The position numbers were made by a program, and so were the translations under genes. Below, piece by piece: positions 51,763-60,522 of a DNA stretch of 64,000 bases. How positions within the stretch are numbered: position 1 is the stretch's first letter; every line of letters begins with the position of its first letter. The DNA is from Priestia koreensis (GTDB taxonomy: Bacteria > Bacillota > Bacilli > Bacillales > Bacillaceae_H), in contig NZ_LILC01000037.1 of assembly GCF_001274935.1 (NCBI RefSeq), positions 309,024 through 373,023 of the forward strand, written 5' to 3'. The notes below the pieces were generated by a model. It did no database searches. It was given only the letters and a program-made list of their open reading frames with translations, and was not told the origin of the DNA.

Positions 51763-52509
51763 TTAAAATCCAATTCGTTGTCTTAGTTCTTTTACATACG
51801 TACGACTGACTGGCACCTTCAATCCATTTTTCATCACTAGATTATAGGTAGAGTTAAACCAAGGCTCAATTTCAACAATCTGATGGATATTCACTAAATA
51901 GCTTCTATGAACACGCAAAAACGTATCACTCATCAGTTTTTTCTCAATGGTCACAAGTGTATCAGCAATTTTAAATGATTCTTCCTTTGTCTGAATAACG
52001 GTCTTGCCTTCTGATGTAGCAACAAAAAGAATATGTTGAACATCAATTAGGACAATCTTCTCGTCAGTAGCTACAGCTAACTTTCCTACTAGTGGTTCAG
52101 CTGTAGCACTTTTGAAAACCTTTGCCGATGATTCTACAGAAGTATGGGGCATTTGATGCCTTATTTTCTGAACTGTTTTCCTAATTCGATCTTCATCGAA
52201 AGGTTTCAAGATATAATCAACAGCGTCTAAATCAAAAGCTTGCAGAGCAAATTCATCATAGGCAGTTGCGAACACAATGGCTGGTATATGATCGAGACGA
52301 CGCAATTCAGCTGCAAGCTGTAAGCCACTATCCTGTGAAAGCTCAATGTCTAAAAAGGCAAGGTCTGGTTTTAATACGGCAATCTGTTCAATTGCATCTA
52401 ACAGACTGCTAGATTCACCTACAATATCAACTTCACGTGTTCGTAACAGCAAATATTTTAATTCATCTCGTGCCAAAGGTTCATCATCAACTATAAATGC
52501 CTTCATCAT
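51763..52509 (-). CDS. lytT: LytTR family response regulator
   Basis: A 248-residue response regulator. The receiver domain (about 1-115) has the acidic pair in VDDEP, the phospho-acceptor Asp in FLDIELSQDSG, a Thr in FATAYDE and the Lys in ILKPFDE. The C-terminal LytTR DNA-binding domain (about 140-248) has FLRVHRSYLVNI. Its start overlaps the end of lytS by 23 nt, so the two are translationally coupled. LytT in Bacillus responds through LytS to pyruvate and controls lrgAB-type or cst genes. Here the adjacent target is likely cstA. Confidence 0.92.
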   Translation of the reverse strand: MMKAFIVDDEPLARDELKYLLLRTREVDIVGESSSLLDAIEQIAVLKPDLAFLDIELSQDSGLQLAAELRRLDHIPAIVFATAYDEFALQAFDLDAVDYILKPFDEDRIRKTVQKIRHQMPHTSVESSAKVFKSATAEPLVGKLAVATDEKIVLIDVQHILFVATSEGKTVIQTKEESFKIADTLVTIEKKLMSDTFLRVHRSYLVNIHQIVEIEPWFNSTYNLVMKNGLKVPVSRTYVKELRQRIGF

Positions 52510-54262
52510 ATGAGCTATACCCTCCTGTTTGTTTTAAAGGAATTTTGATCTGAATAGATGTTCCCTTCTCTTCCTCACTTTTAATACGAAAAGTCGCTTC
52601 TTTCCCATAAATTCCATAAAGTCTCTCTTTAATATTAACAAGAGCTGTACCTGTTCCATGTGTCGAAACAACCGTTTCCTTTCCCAGTACCTGTAGCTTG
52701 TCAGCAGAAATGCCATGACCGTTATCTCTAACCTGAATACATAAGTGAACATCATCGGCTGAGACTTCTACCTTTACTTCTCCCCTTTTCATTTTTGAAA
52801 AGGCATGACGGATACTGTTTTCCACAAGAGGCTGCAAAACGAACGGAGGCAGCAATTGATTCTCAAGCCCCTCTTCAATACTCCAATCCACCTCATAGCG
52901 ATCTGGAAAGCGCGCCTGTTCTAAAGAGAGATAGGCCTTTACATGCTCGATTTCTTTTTCGAGTGAGATCAGCATTTGCCTTGCCCCCTGCAAATTACTA
53001 CGAAAAAAGTGGCTAAGCTCTAACAAAAGCTTTCTTGCTTTTTCAGGATTCGTGCGACATAAAACGGAAATGGTGTTAATCGCGTTAAAAAGAAAATGCG
53101 GGTGAATTTGGGCTTGAAGTGCTTTTACTTCAGCATCTTTTAATAATTTACTTTGCTGCTCTGCTTCTCCTAACTCGAGCTGAGTGGAAAATAGATTTGC
53201 CAACCCCTCCGCTAGCTCTCTTTCCACCTCCGTTAATTGACTTGGATTATTAAAGTACAGCTTTAACGTTCCGACTGTTCGATCATGCAATCTGAGAGGA
53301 AGTACGACTGCTGCTCGGAGTGGACATCGCTCATTCTGACAAAGAATCTCCTCCCGGCTCCTTGCCATAAGCACCGTTCCCTCTTTTAACACTTTTTTTG
53401 TTAGTTCAGTGGAAAAGCCAAGAGTAGGCTTATGGTGATCAGAAGCTGACCCAACATGCGCTAATACTCCTTCTGCATTTGTAATTGCGATCGCATCTGC
53501 ATCCGTTAGCTCTAGCATCAGCTCCGCTACTCGTTGACATGATTCGGGATTTAACCCCTTACGGAAAAATGGAAGGGTCTGATCCGCAATGTAGAAAGCT
53601 TTACTCGTTTGGAGTGCTCTTGTTTTTTCACGTTCACGTAGAATGTTTTGAATAATAATCATAAACAACAGCATCCCAAGACCATTAATAATAATCATCG
53701 GAATACCAATTACTTTTACTAAATTCCACGCGATGTCAAAAGGCTTTGTCACAATTAAAATAAGACCCATTTGAGTTATTTCCATGATGATACCCATCAT
53801 CACCGCGAAGGGAGCTGTAATTGTGCCTCGACGCTTACGGACCATACCAACGTATCCCGCTATTCCTCCAGCTAAAATAGCTGAGATCGCACACGCTGTA
53901 GCGGTAAAACCGCCCATTAAATAGCGATGAAGGCCGGCAATTAGACCGATTCCTACACCAACGACAGGTCCTCCTAGCATCGAACCAATCGTAATGCCCA
54001 TAATTCTTGTATTCGCAATGGCACTATCAGGCTCAATCGCAATGAGCCAGCTATTTTCCGTAATGGAGTTTGGATGAATTTTAATACCCGTATAATTGCT
54101 CATCACACCAAACAAGCCAAAGATAACGACAAGAATCATTTTTTCTTTCACTGTTTGGCTTTGATCAATAACCTTACGAAATGATTTCATTTGAGCTAAG
54201 AGAAAGGCCACAATCAGCACAACTCCTACCCGTTCAATCATTAGCGGAATTAGGCTAATCAT
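52487..54262 (-). CDS. lytS: LytS-type sensor histidine kinase
   Basis: A 591-residue membrane kinase: an N-terminal 5TMR-LYT sensor of five to six helices (about 1-205), a GAF domain (about 230-365; ADAIAITNAEGVLAHVG), a HisKA_7TM region with the phospho-acceptor HPHFLFNAINTISVL, and HATPase with NSIRHAF and GTGTALVNIKERL. The LytS/BtsS/YpdA group senses pyruvate or the membrane state. The start at 54262 is set by AGAGAGGAG; a longer frame lacks it. It overlaps lytT at the 3' end. A GGDEF-EAL gene lies 46 nt upstream on the same strand. Confidence 0.93.
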   Translation of the reverse strand: MISLIPLMIERVGVVLIVAFLLAQMKSFRKVIDQSQTVKEKMILVVIFGLFGVMSNYTGIKIHPNSITENSWLIAIEPDSAIANTRIMGITIGSMLGGPVVGVGIGLIAGLHRYLMGGFTATACAISAILAGGIAGYVGMVRKRRGTITAPFAVMMGIIMEITQMGLILIVTKPFDIAWNLVKVIGIPMIIINGLGMLLFMIIIQNILREREKTRALQTSKAFYIADQTLPFFRKGLNPESCQRVAELMLELTDADAIAITNAEGVLAHVGSASDHHKPTLGFSTELTKKVLKEGTVLMARSREEILCQNERCPLRAAVVLPLRLHDRTVGTLKLYFNNPSQLTEVERELAEGLANLFSTQLELGEAEQQSKLLKDAEVKALQAQIHPHFLFNAINTISVLCRTNPEKARKLLLELSHFFRSNLQGARQMLISLEKEIEHVKAYLSLEQARFPDRYEVDWSIEEGLENQLLPPFVLQPLVENSIRHAFSKMKRGEVKVEVSADDVHLCIQVRDNGHGISADKLQVLGKETVVSTHGTGTALVNIKERLYGIYGKEATFRIKSEEEKGTSIQIKIPLKQTGGYSSYDEGIYS

Positions 54263-54308
54263 AGATAATCTCCTCTCTGATTTTACATACGCTGCCTCAT
54301 GTTTTATC

Positions 54309-56549
54309 TTACTGAATGATTTTATTATGGACAATCCCTTGTCGCAAAAGCTCTTTTACTTCCTGTAATGGAAGCGGTCGGCTAAATAAATATCCTTGAC
54401 CAAGCTCACATCCGTTCTGAATTAAAAATTGCTGCTGGTCTTCTGTCTCAATTCCTTCGGCAATCACAGTGAAATTAAGGTTGGTTCCCATATCAATAAT
54501 GGTTTTCACGATCGCTCCTCCGCTAGAATCCTCGACAATATCATCCACAAATGACTTATCAATTTTAATTTTATCGATAGGCAGGTGCTTTAAATAACTA
54601 AGCGATGAATAGCCTGTTCCAAAATCATCAATTGATAACTTGAATCCCAGTTCTTTTAATTGATTTAAAATAAGGAGGGATTCGTCAATATTTTGAATAA
54701 TACTCTCCGTAATTTCTAGCTCTACACAAGAAGGAATAACCCCTAGCTCTTGAACAACTCGCTCTACGCACTCGATAAAATCCTCTTCCTGCATTTGACG
54801 CACTGAAATGTTAATCGAGACTGGAATATCAGATAAGCCGGCATCTCGCCACTGCTTATTTTGCCTGCATGCCTCTTGTAGAACCCACTTTCCAAGCGGA
54901 ACAATTAATCCGGTCTCCTCAGCTAATGGAATAAATTCACCTGGTGAGATAAATCCATGCGTAGGATGAACCCAGCGCAGCAAAGCCTCAACTCCTACAA
55001 TCATTCCTGTTTTTAAATCCACCTGAGGTTGATAGTGAATCGTAAAGCTCTCTTGCTCGATTGCTTTACGCAAGGCCGTTTCAAGCTCCATTTTACGTAG
55101 TGAAAGACTGTTTAACTGCGGATGGTAAAATTGAAAGTTGTTTTTCCCTCGATCTTTTGCCAAATACATTGCTGTATCTGCCTGTCGAATGAGCGTTTCT
55201 TCATCCTCACCATCTTCCGGGTACATACTAATGCCGATACTAGGAGTGATAAAATACTCCTGCCCATTCAGCTCTAAAGGTGGGGAAAATTCATTGATTA
55301 ATTGCCTAGCAAGATCCTTCGTTTTAATGCGATCTGTATCTTCTAACAGAATGATAAACTCATCTCCACCTAGACGTGAAACCATTCCTACGTGTTGAAC
55401 TCTTCTCTGTAAACGGTTAGCGACCTTTTTTAGTAGCTGATCGCCAATGCTGTGACCTTTCGTATCATTAATGACTTTAAAGCGGTCTAAATCTAGGAAT
55501 AGCACAGCTAGCGCCTGCTCCTCTGAATTATTCAGCATATCGTTTAAGTACTTCCGAAACATATAACGATTTGGAAGACCTGTAAGTGCATCGTAATAAG
55601 CCATGAACTCAATCGTTTGCTTGGCCCTTTTCTGATCTGTAATGTCATGAACAATAATTTGTTTGGCTAATCGTCCTTCGTATAATGTCGGGACCGCTGA
55701 CATTTCTAGATCTCTTTTTATTCCATCTGGAGCAGTCAGCTGAAATTCGAAGCTTTTGCATACACCGCTATTCGAATTTTCCTCTATTATTCGAAGCTCA
55801 TTCAGCACTTCTTCAGGAAAGATATTTTCAAGAGGTTGTCCAATCAACTCTTGAGGGGTTGTAATACCAGCGAACTCGCACCCTGCTCCGTTTGCATAGT
55901 CAATTTTCCCTTTACTTACGACCGCGATCATATCTGGAGACATTTCTACTAAGCTTCGATAGCGTTCTTCGCTTTCTTTTCGATCTGTAATATCGAATAA
56001 AACGCTCGTAAAATCAATAAAGTGGCCATTTTTGTCCAATGTCGGTATGCCTCGGTCCTGAATCCACCTTACTTCTCCGTCTTTTCGTTGAATCCGGTAA
56101 ATACTAATTACAGATTCACCTCTTGCAAGAAGCTTCTCTCGTTCGTTAATAATGGAAAGGTCTTCTGGATGAATGACTTTTTTCCACAGCAGCTTATCCT
56201 CATAAAACTCATTCAATGAATAATCATAAAGCTTTTGAATACCAGATGTAATTAAAAGATGGTCTGTCTGTAAGTCATGTGACCAAACCGCTACATCAAG
56301 CGTGTCAAAAATATTTTTCAGCTTTTGTTTGTTAGCCTGTAACTCAATATTTGTTTTGTGCATATCGCGCTGCATAAAGATCGGAATGGCCATAATTCCT
56401 ACTAAAATCGTAATGTCTAACAGTAGTTTTGGAACGATCTGAAATGACTCTAAATAATAATAGCCTAGTTCAAGTAGCAATTTAATAACAATGACAAAAC
56501 CAAAGAGCAAAAACCATTTTCGCCGATAGATTTTCGTAATTGATTTCAT
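54309..56549 (-). CDS. PAS-GGDEF-EAL cyclic-di-GMP protein
   Basis: A 746-residue membrane protein. Two helices lie at about 10-60, followed by two PAS/PAC domains (about 85-205 and 210-325), a GGDEF domain (RLGGDEFIILLED near 432) and an EAL domain (VGVEALLRW near 540, DDFGTGYSSL near 655). Both catalytic signatures are intact, so it may make and break c-di-GMP; no RxxD inhibitory site is visible five residues before GGDEF. AAGGGAG precedes the ATG at 56549. It lies 46 nt upstream of lytS on the same strand, with no terminator seen between, so co-transcription is possible. Confidence 0.93.
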   Translation of the reverse strand: MKSITKIYRRKWFLLFGFVIVIKLLLELGYYYLESFQIVPKLLLDITILVGIMAIPIFMQRDMHKTNIELQANKQKLKNIFDTLDVAVWSHDLQTDHLLITSGIQKLYDYSLNEFYEDKLLWKKVIHPEDLSIINEREKLLARGESVISIYRIQRKDGEVRWIQDRGIPTLDKNGHFIDFTSVLFDITDRKESEERYRSLVEMSPDMIAVVSKGKIDYANGAGCEFAGITTPQELIGQPLENIFPEEVLNELRIIEENSNSGVCKSFEFQLTAPDGIKRDLEMSAVPTLYEGRLAKQIIVHDITDQKRAKQTIEFMAYYDALTGLPNRYMFRKYLNDMLNNSEEQALAVLFLDLDRFKVINDTKGHSIGDQLLKKVANRLQRRVQHVGMVSRLGGDEFIILLEDTDRIKTKDLARQLINEFSPPLELNGQEYFITPSIGISMYPEDGEDEETLIRQADTAMYLAKDRGKNNFQFYHPQLNSLSLRKMELETALRKAIEQESFTIHYQPQVDLKTGMIVGVEALLRWVHPTHGFISPGEFIPLAEETGLIVPLGKWVLQEACRQNKQWRDAGLSDIPVSINISVRQMQEEDFIECVERVVQELGVIPSCVELEITESIIQNIDESLLILNQLKELGFKLSIDDFGTGYSSLSYLKHLPIDKIKIDKSFVDDIVEDSSGGAIVKTIIDMGTNLNFTVIAEGIETEDQQQFLIQNGCELGQGYLFSRPLPLQEVKELLRQGIVHNKIIQ

Positions 56550-56770
56550 TTGAGTATACTCCCTTTGTTCGCGTTCTAACGATCTTTTATTTAATATAGT
56601 ACAAGCCATTTTCCGTTACAATAGATAATTCCTTTTTTAGGAAATTTAACTTTTTATAGATTACGGCCTGGCTTCATACTTATTACATCGGCATAAGATC
56701 ATGATGATTTAAATTCTTCTACTTGCTTTCGAATGCATGCTCCCAGGAAGGAGCTATTCGACAGCAAAAC

Positions 56771-56819
56771 AAAAAAGCAGCTCCCCAGTCCTAGAGTAGA
56801 CTGAAGAACTGCTTCTTTT
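56771..56819 (-). terminator. Terminator of the larA-kdgT-glxK operon
   Basis: A hairpin with outer AAGCAG / CTGCTT and inner CCAGTC / GACTG pairing is followed by T6 on the minus strand. It lies immediately beyond the larA stop. Confidence 0.8.
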
Positions 56820-58081
56820 TATTCTTCGACGTAAGGAATCGTTAAAGGGCCGAGGGGAAGAACAGCGACTGACATGTTCTCACCATATTTATCTTTCAGC
56901 TCTTCTAACGTTTTTTCAATGTTATGACTTGGCTTCAGCATAGCTCCTTCAACCTGCTCATCGGTTAATTTCGAATGCACATAAACGTCGGCCCATACTT
57001 GAGTCACCGCTTGTTTTTGTACCTGCCATTGATCAAACATTTTAAAGCTAGGATCTTCAATTAGTGCGAGTAATTCTTCAGGGGTCTTCGCGAATTCAAA
57101 GATTCTCGCATAATTCCCGTGGCTCGGGAGGCCGTCCGAGCATTCCGATGCAATAATAATGGTTCCACCTTTTTTTACAATTTTATGAGCCGCGCTCATT
57201 CCTTTTACCGCCTGATAAAGGTTTTGATCAAGCGGATAGCCTGAGTTGGATGTAATCACGACATCGAAGCGTTCGTCACAGCGAATCATAGCGTGTTCCT
57301 TCACAAATTCACAGCCCCGGTCATGAGCTTCATATAATTCTCCTGCAAATACGGCGGTAATTTTCTTGTCTCGATTCAATGTGACATTTAGCATAAAATC
57401 GGGTGTACACATTCGGTTAATTTCACGCGTCATATCTTGGACAGGATTGTTCACCATATTCCCCCACGTTGATTTAGCATCTCCAATCATACGCGCATTG
57501 TGAAACGTCATAATCGTTTCAATTCCTGCAATTCCAGGCATAATTCCTTTAGGTCCACCCGAAAACCCTGCAAAGAAATGAGGTTCAATAAATCCTGTCA
57601 CAATTCGGAAGTCGGATTCCACGTAGTCTTTGTTTAAATATACATCGCAGCCGAATGTGCTCTCACCCACTTTGACAAGCTGTTCGTCATTATGACACTG
57701 GTTGTTTACAATCCGTATGTTCTCCACAACCCATTCCCCAAGCATTTGAATGAATTCTTCTCTCGTTTGATCACGATGCGTACCTGTTCCATTAATGATG
57801 ACAAAATTCTCTAATGGGACGTGGTTAAGCTCTTCAATTAGGAGAGGAACCAATAAGTGATTGGGCGTTGGACGTGTAATATCACTTATTACAATCGCTA
57901 CTTGATCAGATGACTTCACCATTTCACGAAGTGGCAAGGTTCCAATCGGATCTCGCAACGCTTCTTGAACTGCTTTTCTTTCATCCTGGACACCAGACAT
58001 ATGTGATGGTTCAGTAATAAACGAATGATTGGGAACTTGTATCGTCAAGCCTTCTTTTCCGTATAGTAAGGTAGTTTCCAA
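56819..58081 (-). CDS. larA: LarA family nickel-pincer hydroxy-acid racemase/epimerase
   Basis: A 420-residue LarA-superfamily protein. The cofactor-attachment segment HFFAGFSGGPKGIMPGIAG near residue 175-193 carries the Lys that covalently holds the nickel-pincer nucleotide, and SDITRPTPNHLLVP near 66-79 and TGTHRDQTREE are typical of the family. The start is TTG at 58081, with GAGGGAGATACAG before it. It is last in an operon with a KdgT-like permease and a glycerate kinase. LarA homologues are known to racemise or epimerise several 2-hydroxy-acids, not only lactate. Here the context suggests glycerate or a related hydroxy-acid. The cofactor genes larB, larC and larE are not in the window. 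Confidence 0.85.
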   Translation of the reverse strand: METTLLYGKEGLTIQVPNHSFITEPSHMSGVQDERKAVQEALRDPIGTLPLREMVKSSDQVAIVISDITRPTPNHLLVPLLIEELNHVPLENFVIINGTGTHRDQTREEFIQMLGEWVVENIRIVNNQCHNDEQLVKVGESTFGCDVYLNKDYVESDFRIVTGFIEPHFFAGFSGGPKGIMPGIAGIETIMTFHNARMIGDAKSTWGNMVNNPVQDMTREINRMCTPDFMLNVTLNRDKKITAVFAGELYEAHDRGCEFVKEHAMIRCDERFDVVITSNSGYPLDQNLYQAVKGMSAAHKIVKKGGTIIIASECSDGLPSHGNYARIFEFAKTPEELLALIEDPSFKMFDQWQVQKQAVTQVWADVYVHSKLTDEQVEGAMLKPSHNIEKTLEELKDKYGENMSVAVLPLGPLTIPYVEE

Positions 58082-58097
58082 CTGTATCTCCCTCTTT

Positions 58098-59219
58098 CTA
58101 TGATTTAGTCACTGTTGAGGTTTGTGGATGAGTCGTAAAAGACCCTTTCTCTTTTTTGCCGTCAATTCCTCTTTTTCGCTGATACTTATCGACTAAAATG
58201 ACGACAACCGGACATAGAATAGCGGTCGTTAACACGGCTATTGAAATTTGGGCTGTCGCAATGTTAGCAATTTCTGCATAGCTCGCGGCCTCCGCTTTTG
58301 TCATCATCCCTGAACTTGCGGCAACGCTTGCTGCTGCGGCAATAGCAGCTGGTGTTCCAACTGCATTTCCTGCTGTTGAGGCTTCAGCCACTGGTGCAAT
58401 GACGCTCTTTTCTCTGAAAAGCTTAAAGACGAGAATTCCTGTGAACCCTGTTAAAATCGTCGTTAAGAAACCTAACGTTAATCCAGCTGCCACGACTGAC
58501 GGATTAAAGAAATTAGCGAAGTTCATTCCTGCTCCTAATGCAAATGCAAAGAACGGTACAGGCAGAATTTCTCCTGGTTTTAAGAAGTCACGAATCTCTG
58601 GGTCAAGATTTCCTAAAATCATCCCTAATGCAATTGGCAATAACACTGCAATGAACGCAATGACTGGGAATTTTGATCCTAACAGCCCAAGAGACATAAG
58701 CGTAAAGAACGGGCCATCATTTAGGGATAAAACGGCTACAGCTCCGACGTCTGATCGATTACCGTACTGACCAGTTAGTGCGGCATACATGCCCCCGTTT
58801 CCATTCGTCATCGCAGCGATAATAGCGATGGTGGAGAGACCAAATACACCGTGCATAGGGTCAAACAAAATGCCGAATAACACACCGATTCCGAGCCCTG
58901 TCAGGTATTTTGAGGTCGTTAAAAGCACCCCTTTTTTTAATGCCGCTCCTCCTACCCTTAAGTTCATCTGACTCCCTGCACAGAAGAGAAACAGTGCAAT
59001 TAATACGAGCGCGCCGTTTTTAAAGAGCGCTTCTGAAAACCCACCGATACGCAAAAACTCGTAATTACCTTCTGGCGTTTGTGCTACGCCTAATGACTTT
59101 AACCCGTCCATAATTACCGGAATATGTAGCTGATCCACCGTATTCAACAAAGCTCCTAGCATAAGCGGAACAACCATAAGACCACCTGGTACTTTTTCAA
59201 TGGCTTGCTTAATTTTCAT
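58098..59219 (-). CDS. kdgT: KdgT-like 2-keto-3-deoxygluconate permease family
   Basis: A 373-residue transporter with about ten helices. The start KIKQAIEKVPGGLMVVPLMLGALLNT and the middle segment TNGNGGMYAALTGQYG with LSLNDGPFFTLMSLG match the KdgT family, H+-coupled uptake of 2-keto-3-deoxygluconate and related acids. The C-terminal ~25 residues are a charged, Thr-rich tail. It lies 16 nt before larA and 27 nt after the glycerate kinase gene. No KDG kinase or aldolase is nearby, so in this operon it may carry another sugar acid or hydroxy-acid. Confidence 0.87.
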   Translation of the reverse strand: MKIKQAIEKVPGGLMVVPLMLGALLNTVDQLHIPVIMDGLKSLGVAQTPEGNYEFLRIGGFSEALFKNGALVLIALFLFCAGSQMNLRVGGAALKKGVLLTTSKYLTGLGIGVLFGILFDPMHGVFGLSTIAIIAAMTNGNGGMYAALTGQYGNRSDVGAVAVLSLNDGPFFTLMSLGLLGSKFPVIAFIAVLLPIALGMILGNLDPEIRDFLKPGEILPVPFFAFALGAGMNFANFFNPSVVAAGLTLGFLTTILTGFTGILVFKLFREKSVIAPVAEASTAGNAVGTPAAIAAAASVAASSGMMTKAEAASYAEIANIATAQISIAVLTTAILCPVVVILVDKYQRKRGIDGKKEKGSFTTHPQTSTVTKS

Positions 59220-59246
59220 CTTTCTCTACCTACTTTCTTCGGCTTT

Positions 59247-60377
59247 TTAATGATAAAAATACGTTCTTGCCACTTGTTCAGCGCTTTGTTCTAGTAACTC
59301 TGCTGCGTTCTCCATCGCTTCACTTAAAGTCATCGGACGATTAACAATACTGTGGACGCTAATCACACCATATTGATACAAAGCGTCGATTCCTACTCCA
59401 ACAGACCCTGCTAAAATAATTGAATTTATACCTTGATTCTGTGCCGCTTGGGCTACGCCCATAGGGGTTTTCCCTGAAGCCGTTTGAAAGTCCACTTGCC
59501 CTTCGCCCGTAATCACAAGATCCGCCCCTTCTAGGGTCGTTTTAAGCCCGGTATGTTCTATTACAACGTCAATTCCTCGCATCGTTTTGGACGGGAAAAA
59601 GGCTTGAAAAGCTCCCCCAATTCCTCCAGCCGCTCCTGCACCTGGTAACGTATGAAGATGAACACCTGTTGCTTCCTCCACTTTATTAGCCCAATGTAGA
59701 AGACAATCATCTAGCAAAGCAACCTGTTCAGCTGTTGCTCCCTTTTGCGGGCCAAATACATAGGACGCACCATTTGGACCTACGAGAGGGTTTTCCACAT
59801 CAGAGGCTAAAAGAAACTGACAACCTTGAATGCGTTCATCAAAACCTGAAAAATCAATTGAATGAAGTTTTTGAAGTGCAGCACCACCAAAGGGAAGTTC
59901 GTTCCCATCTCGGTCCGAAAGCTTTAACCCCAACGCTTGAAGCATTCCAGCTCCACCGTCATTCGTAGCCGACCCACCAATAGCTAACACGAAAGACGTA
60001 TAGCCATCGTCTAATGCTTGCTTAATGAGCTGACCTGTTCCAAATGTCGTTGCTTCAAGAGGATTTAACTGATGTGATGGAACCAAAATTAGCCCTGATG
60101 CTTTGGCCATTTCAATGACACACGTCATACCGTTTCCTAGCACCCCGTATTCAGCCTCTACTTCGTTTCCTAAAGGGCCTTTTACGATGACAGGAACTCT
60201 TTTTCCATCTGTAGCTGCAACGAGAGTATCTAATGTCCCCTCTCCCCCATCAGCCATTGGCACACGGTATGTTGCAGCCGCTGGAAAGGATTTTTTAATT
60301 CCTCGTTCGATTGCTTTTGTAGCTTCTACTGCACTAATGCTCCCCTTAAATGAATCTGTAGCGATGACAATCTTCAT
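59247..60377 (-). CDS. glxK: Glycerate kinase, GarK/GlxK type
   Basis: A 376-residue glycerate kinase, class I. Landmarks are ATDSFKGSISAVEA at the start, PMADGGEGTLDTL near residue 43, GGSATNDGGAGMLQALG near 130 and GAGAAGGIGGAFQAF near 235. It phosphorylates D-glycerate to 2- or 3-phosphoglycerate and feeds lower glycolysis. The start at 60377 follows TGAGGTG. It is first in a three-gene operon with a cre immediately upstream and a CdaR-type regulator divergent, as garK is under CdaR in E. coli. Confidence 0.94.
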   Translation of the reverse strand: MKIVIATDSFKGSISAVEATKAIERGIKKSFPAAATYRVPMADGGEGTLDTLVAATDGKRVPVIVKGPLGNEVEAEYGVLGNGMTCVIEMAKASGLILVPSHQLNPLEATTFGTGQLIKQALDDGYTSFVLAIGGSATNDGGAGMLQALGLKLSDRDGNELPFGGAALQKLHSIDFSGFDERIQGCQFLLASDVENPLVGPNGASYVFGPQKGATAEQVALLDDCLLHWANKVEEATGVHLHTLPGAGAAGGIGGAFQAFFPSKTMRGIDVVIEHTGLKTTLEGADLVITGEGQVDFQTASGKTPMGVAQAAQNQGINSIILAGSVGVGIDALYQYGVISVHSIVNRPMTLSEAMENAAELLEQSAEQVARTYFYH

Positions 60378-60393
60378 AAAATACACCTCACAA

Positions 60394-60407
60394 AGAAAAC
60401 GCTTTCA
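60394..60407. promoter_or_regulatory. cre site (CcpA) upstream of glxK
   Basis: Read on the minus strand, TGAAAGCGTTTTCT matches TGWAARCGYTWNCW at all 14 positions. It lies between the predicted -10 and the ribosome binding site, suited to road-block repression. Confidence 0.8.
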
Positions 60408-60418
60408 TATTTGTTTTA

Positions 60419-60458
60419 ATTATACTAAACTAAAATGGATAAAACATCGGCTGTTTTA
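60419..60458. promoter_or_regulatory. glxK promoter and candidate CdaR operator
   Basis: A perfect minus-strand -10 TATAAT lies at 60419-60424, but no good -35 is at the right spacing (ATGTTT), as expected for an activated promoter. A dyad TAAAACA-N5-TGTTTTA at 60440-60458 overlaps the -35 region and is the best candidate site for the divergent CdaR-like regulator. Confidence 0.5.
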
Positions 60459-60522
60459 ACTGAAAAAATCTCGATTTAAACCATATTTTTTGTATTAATT
60501 AACTAAAAAAGGAGAAAAAACG

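Noticed and set aside
56819..58081. A plain lactate racemase
   Set aside because: The family assignment is sound, but the operon has a glycerate kinase, a sugar-acid permease and a CdaR regulator, and no lactate genes or larB/C/E. The substrate is left open.
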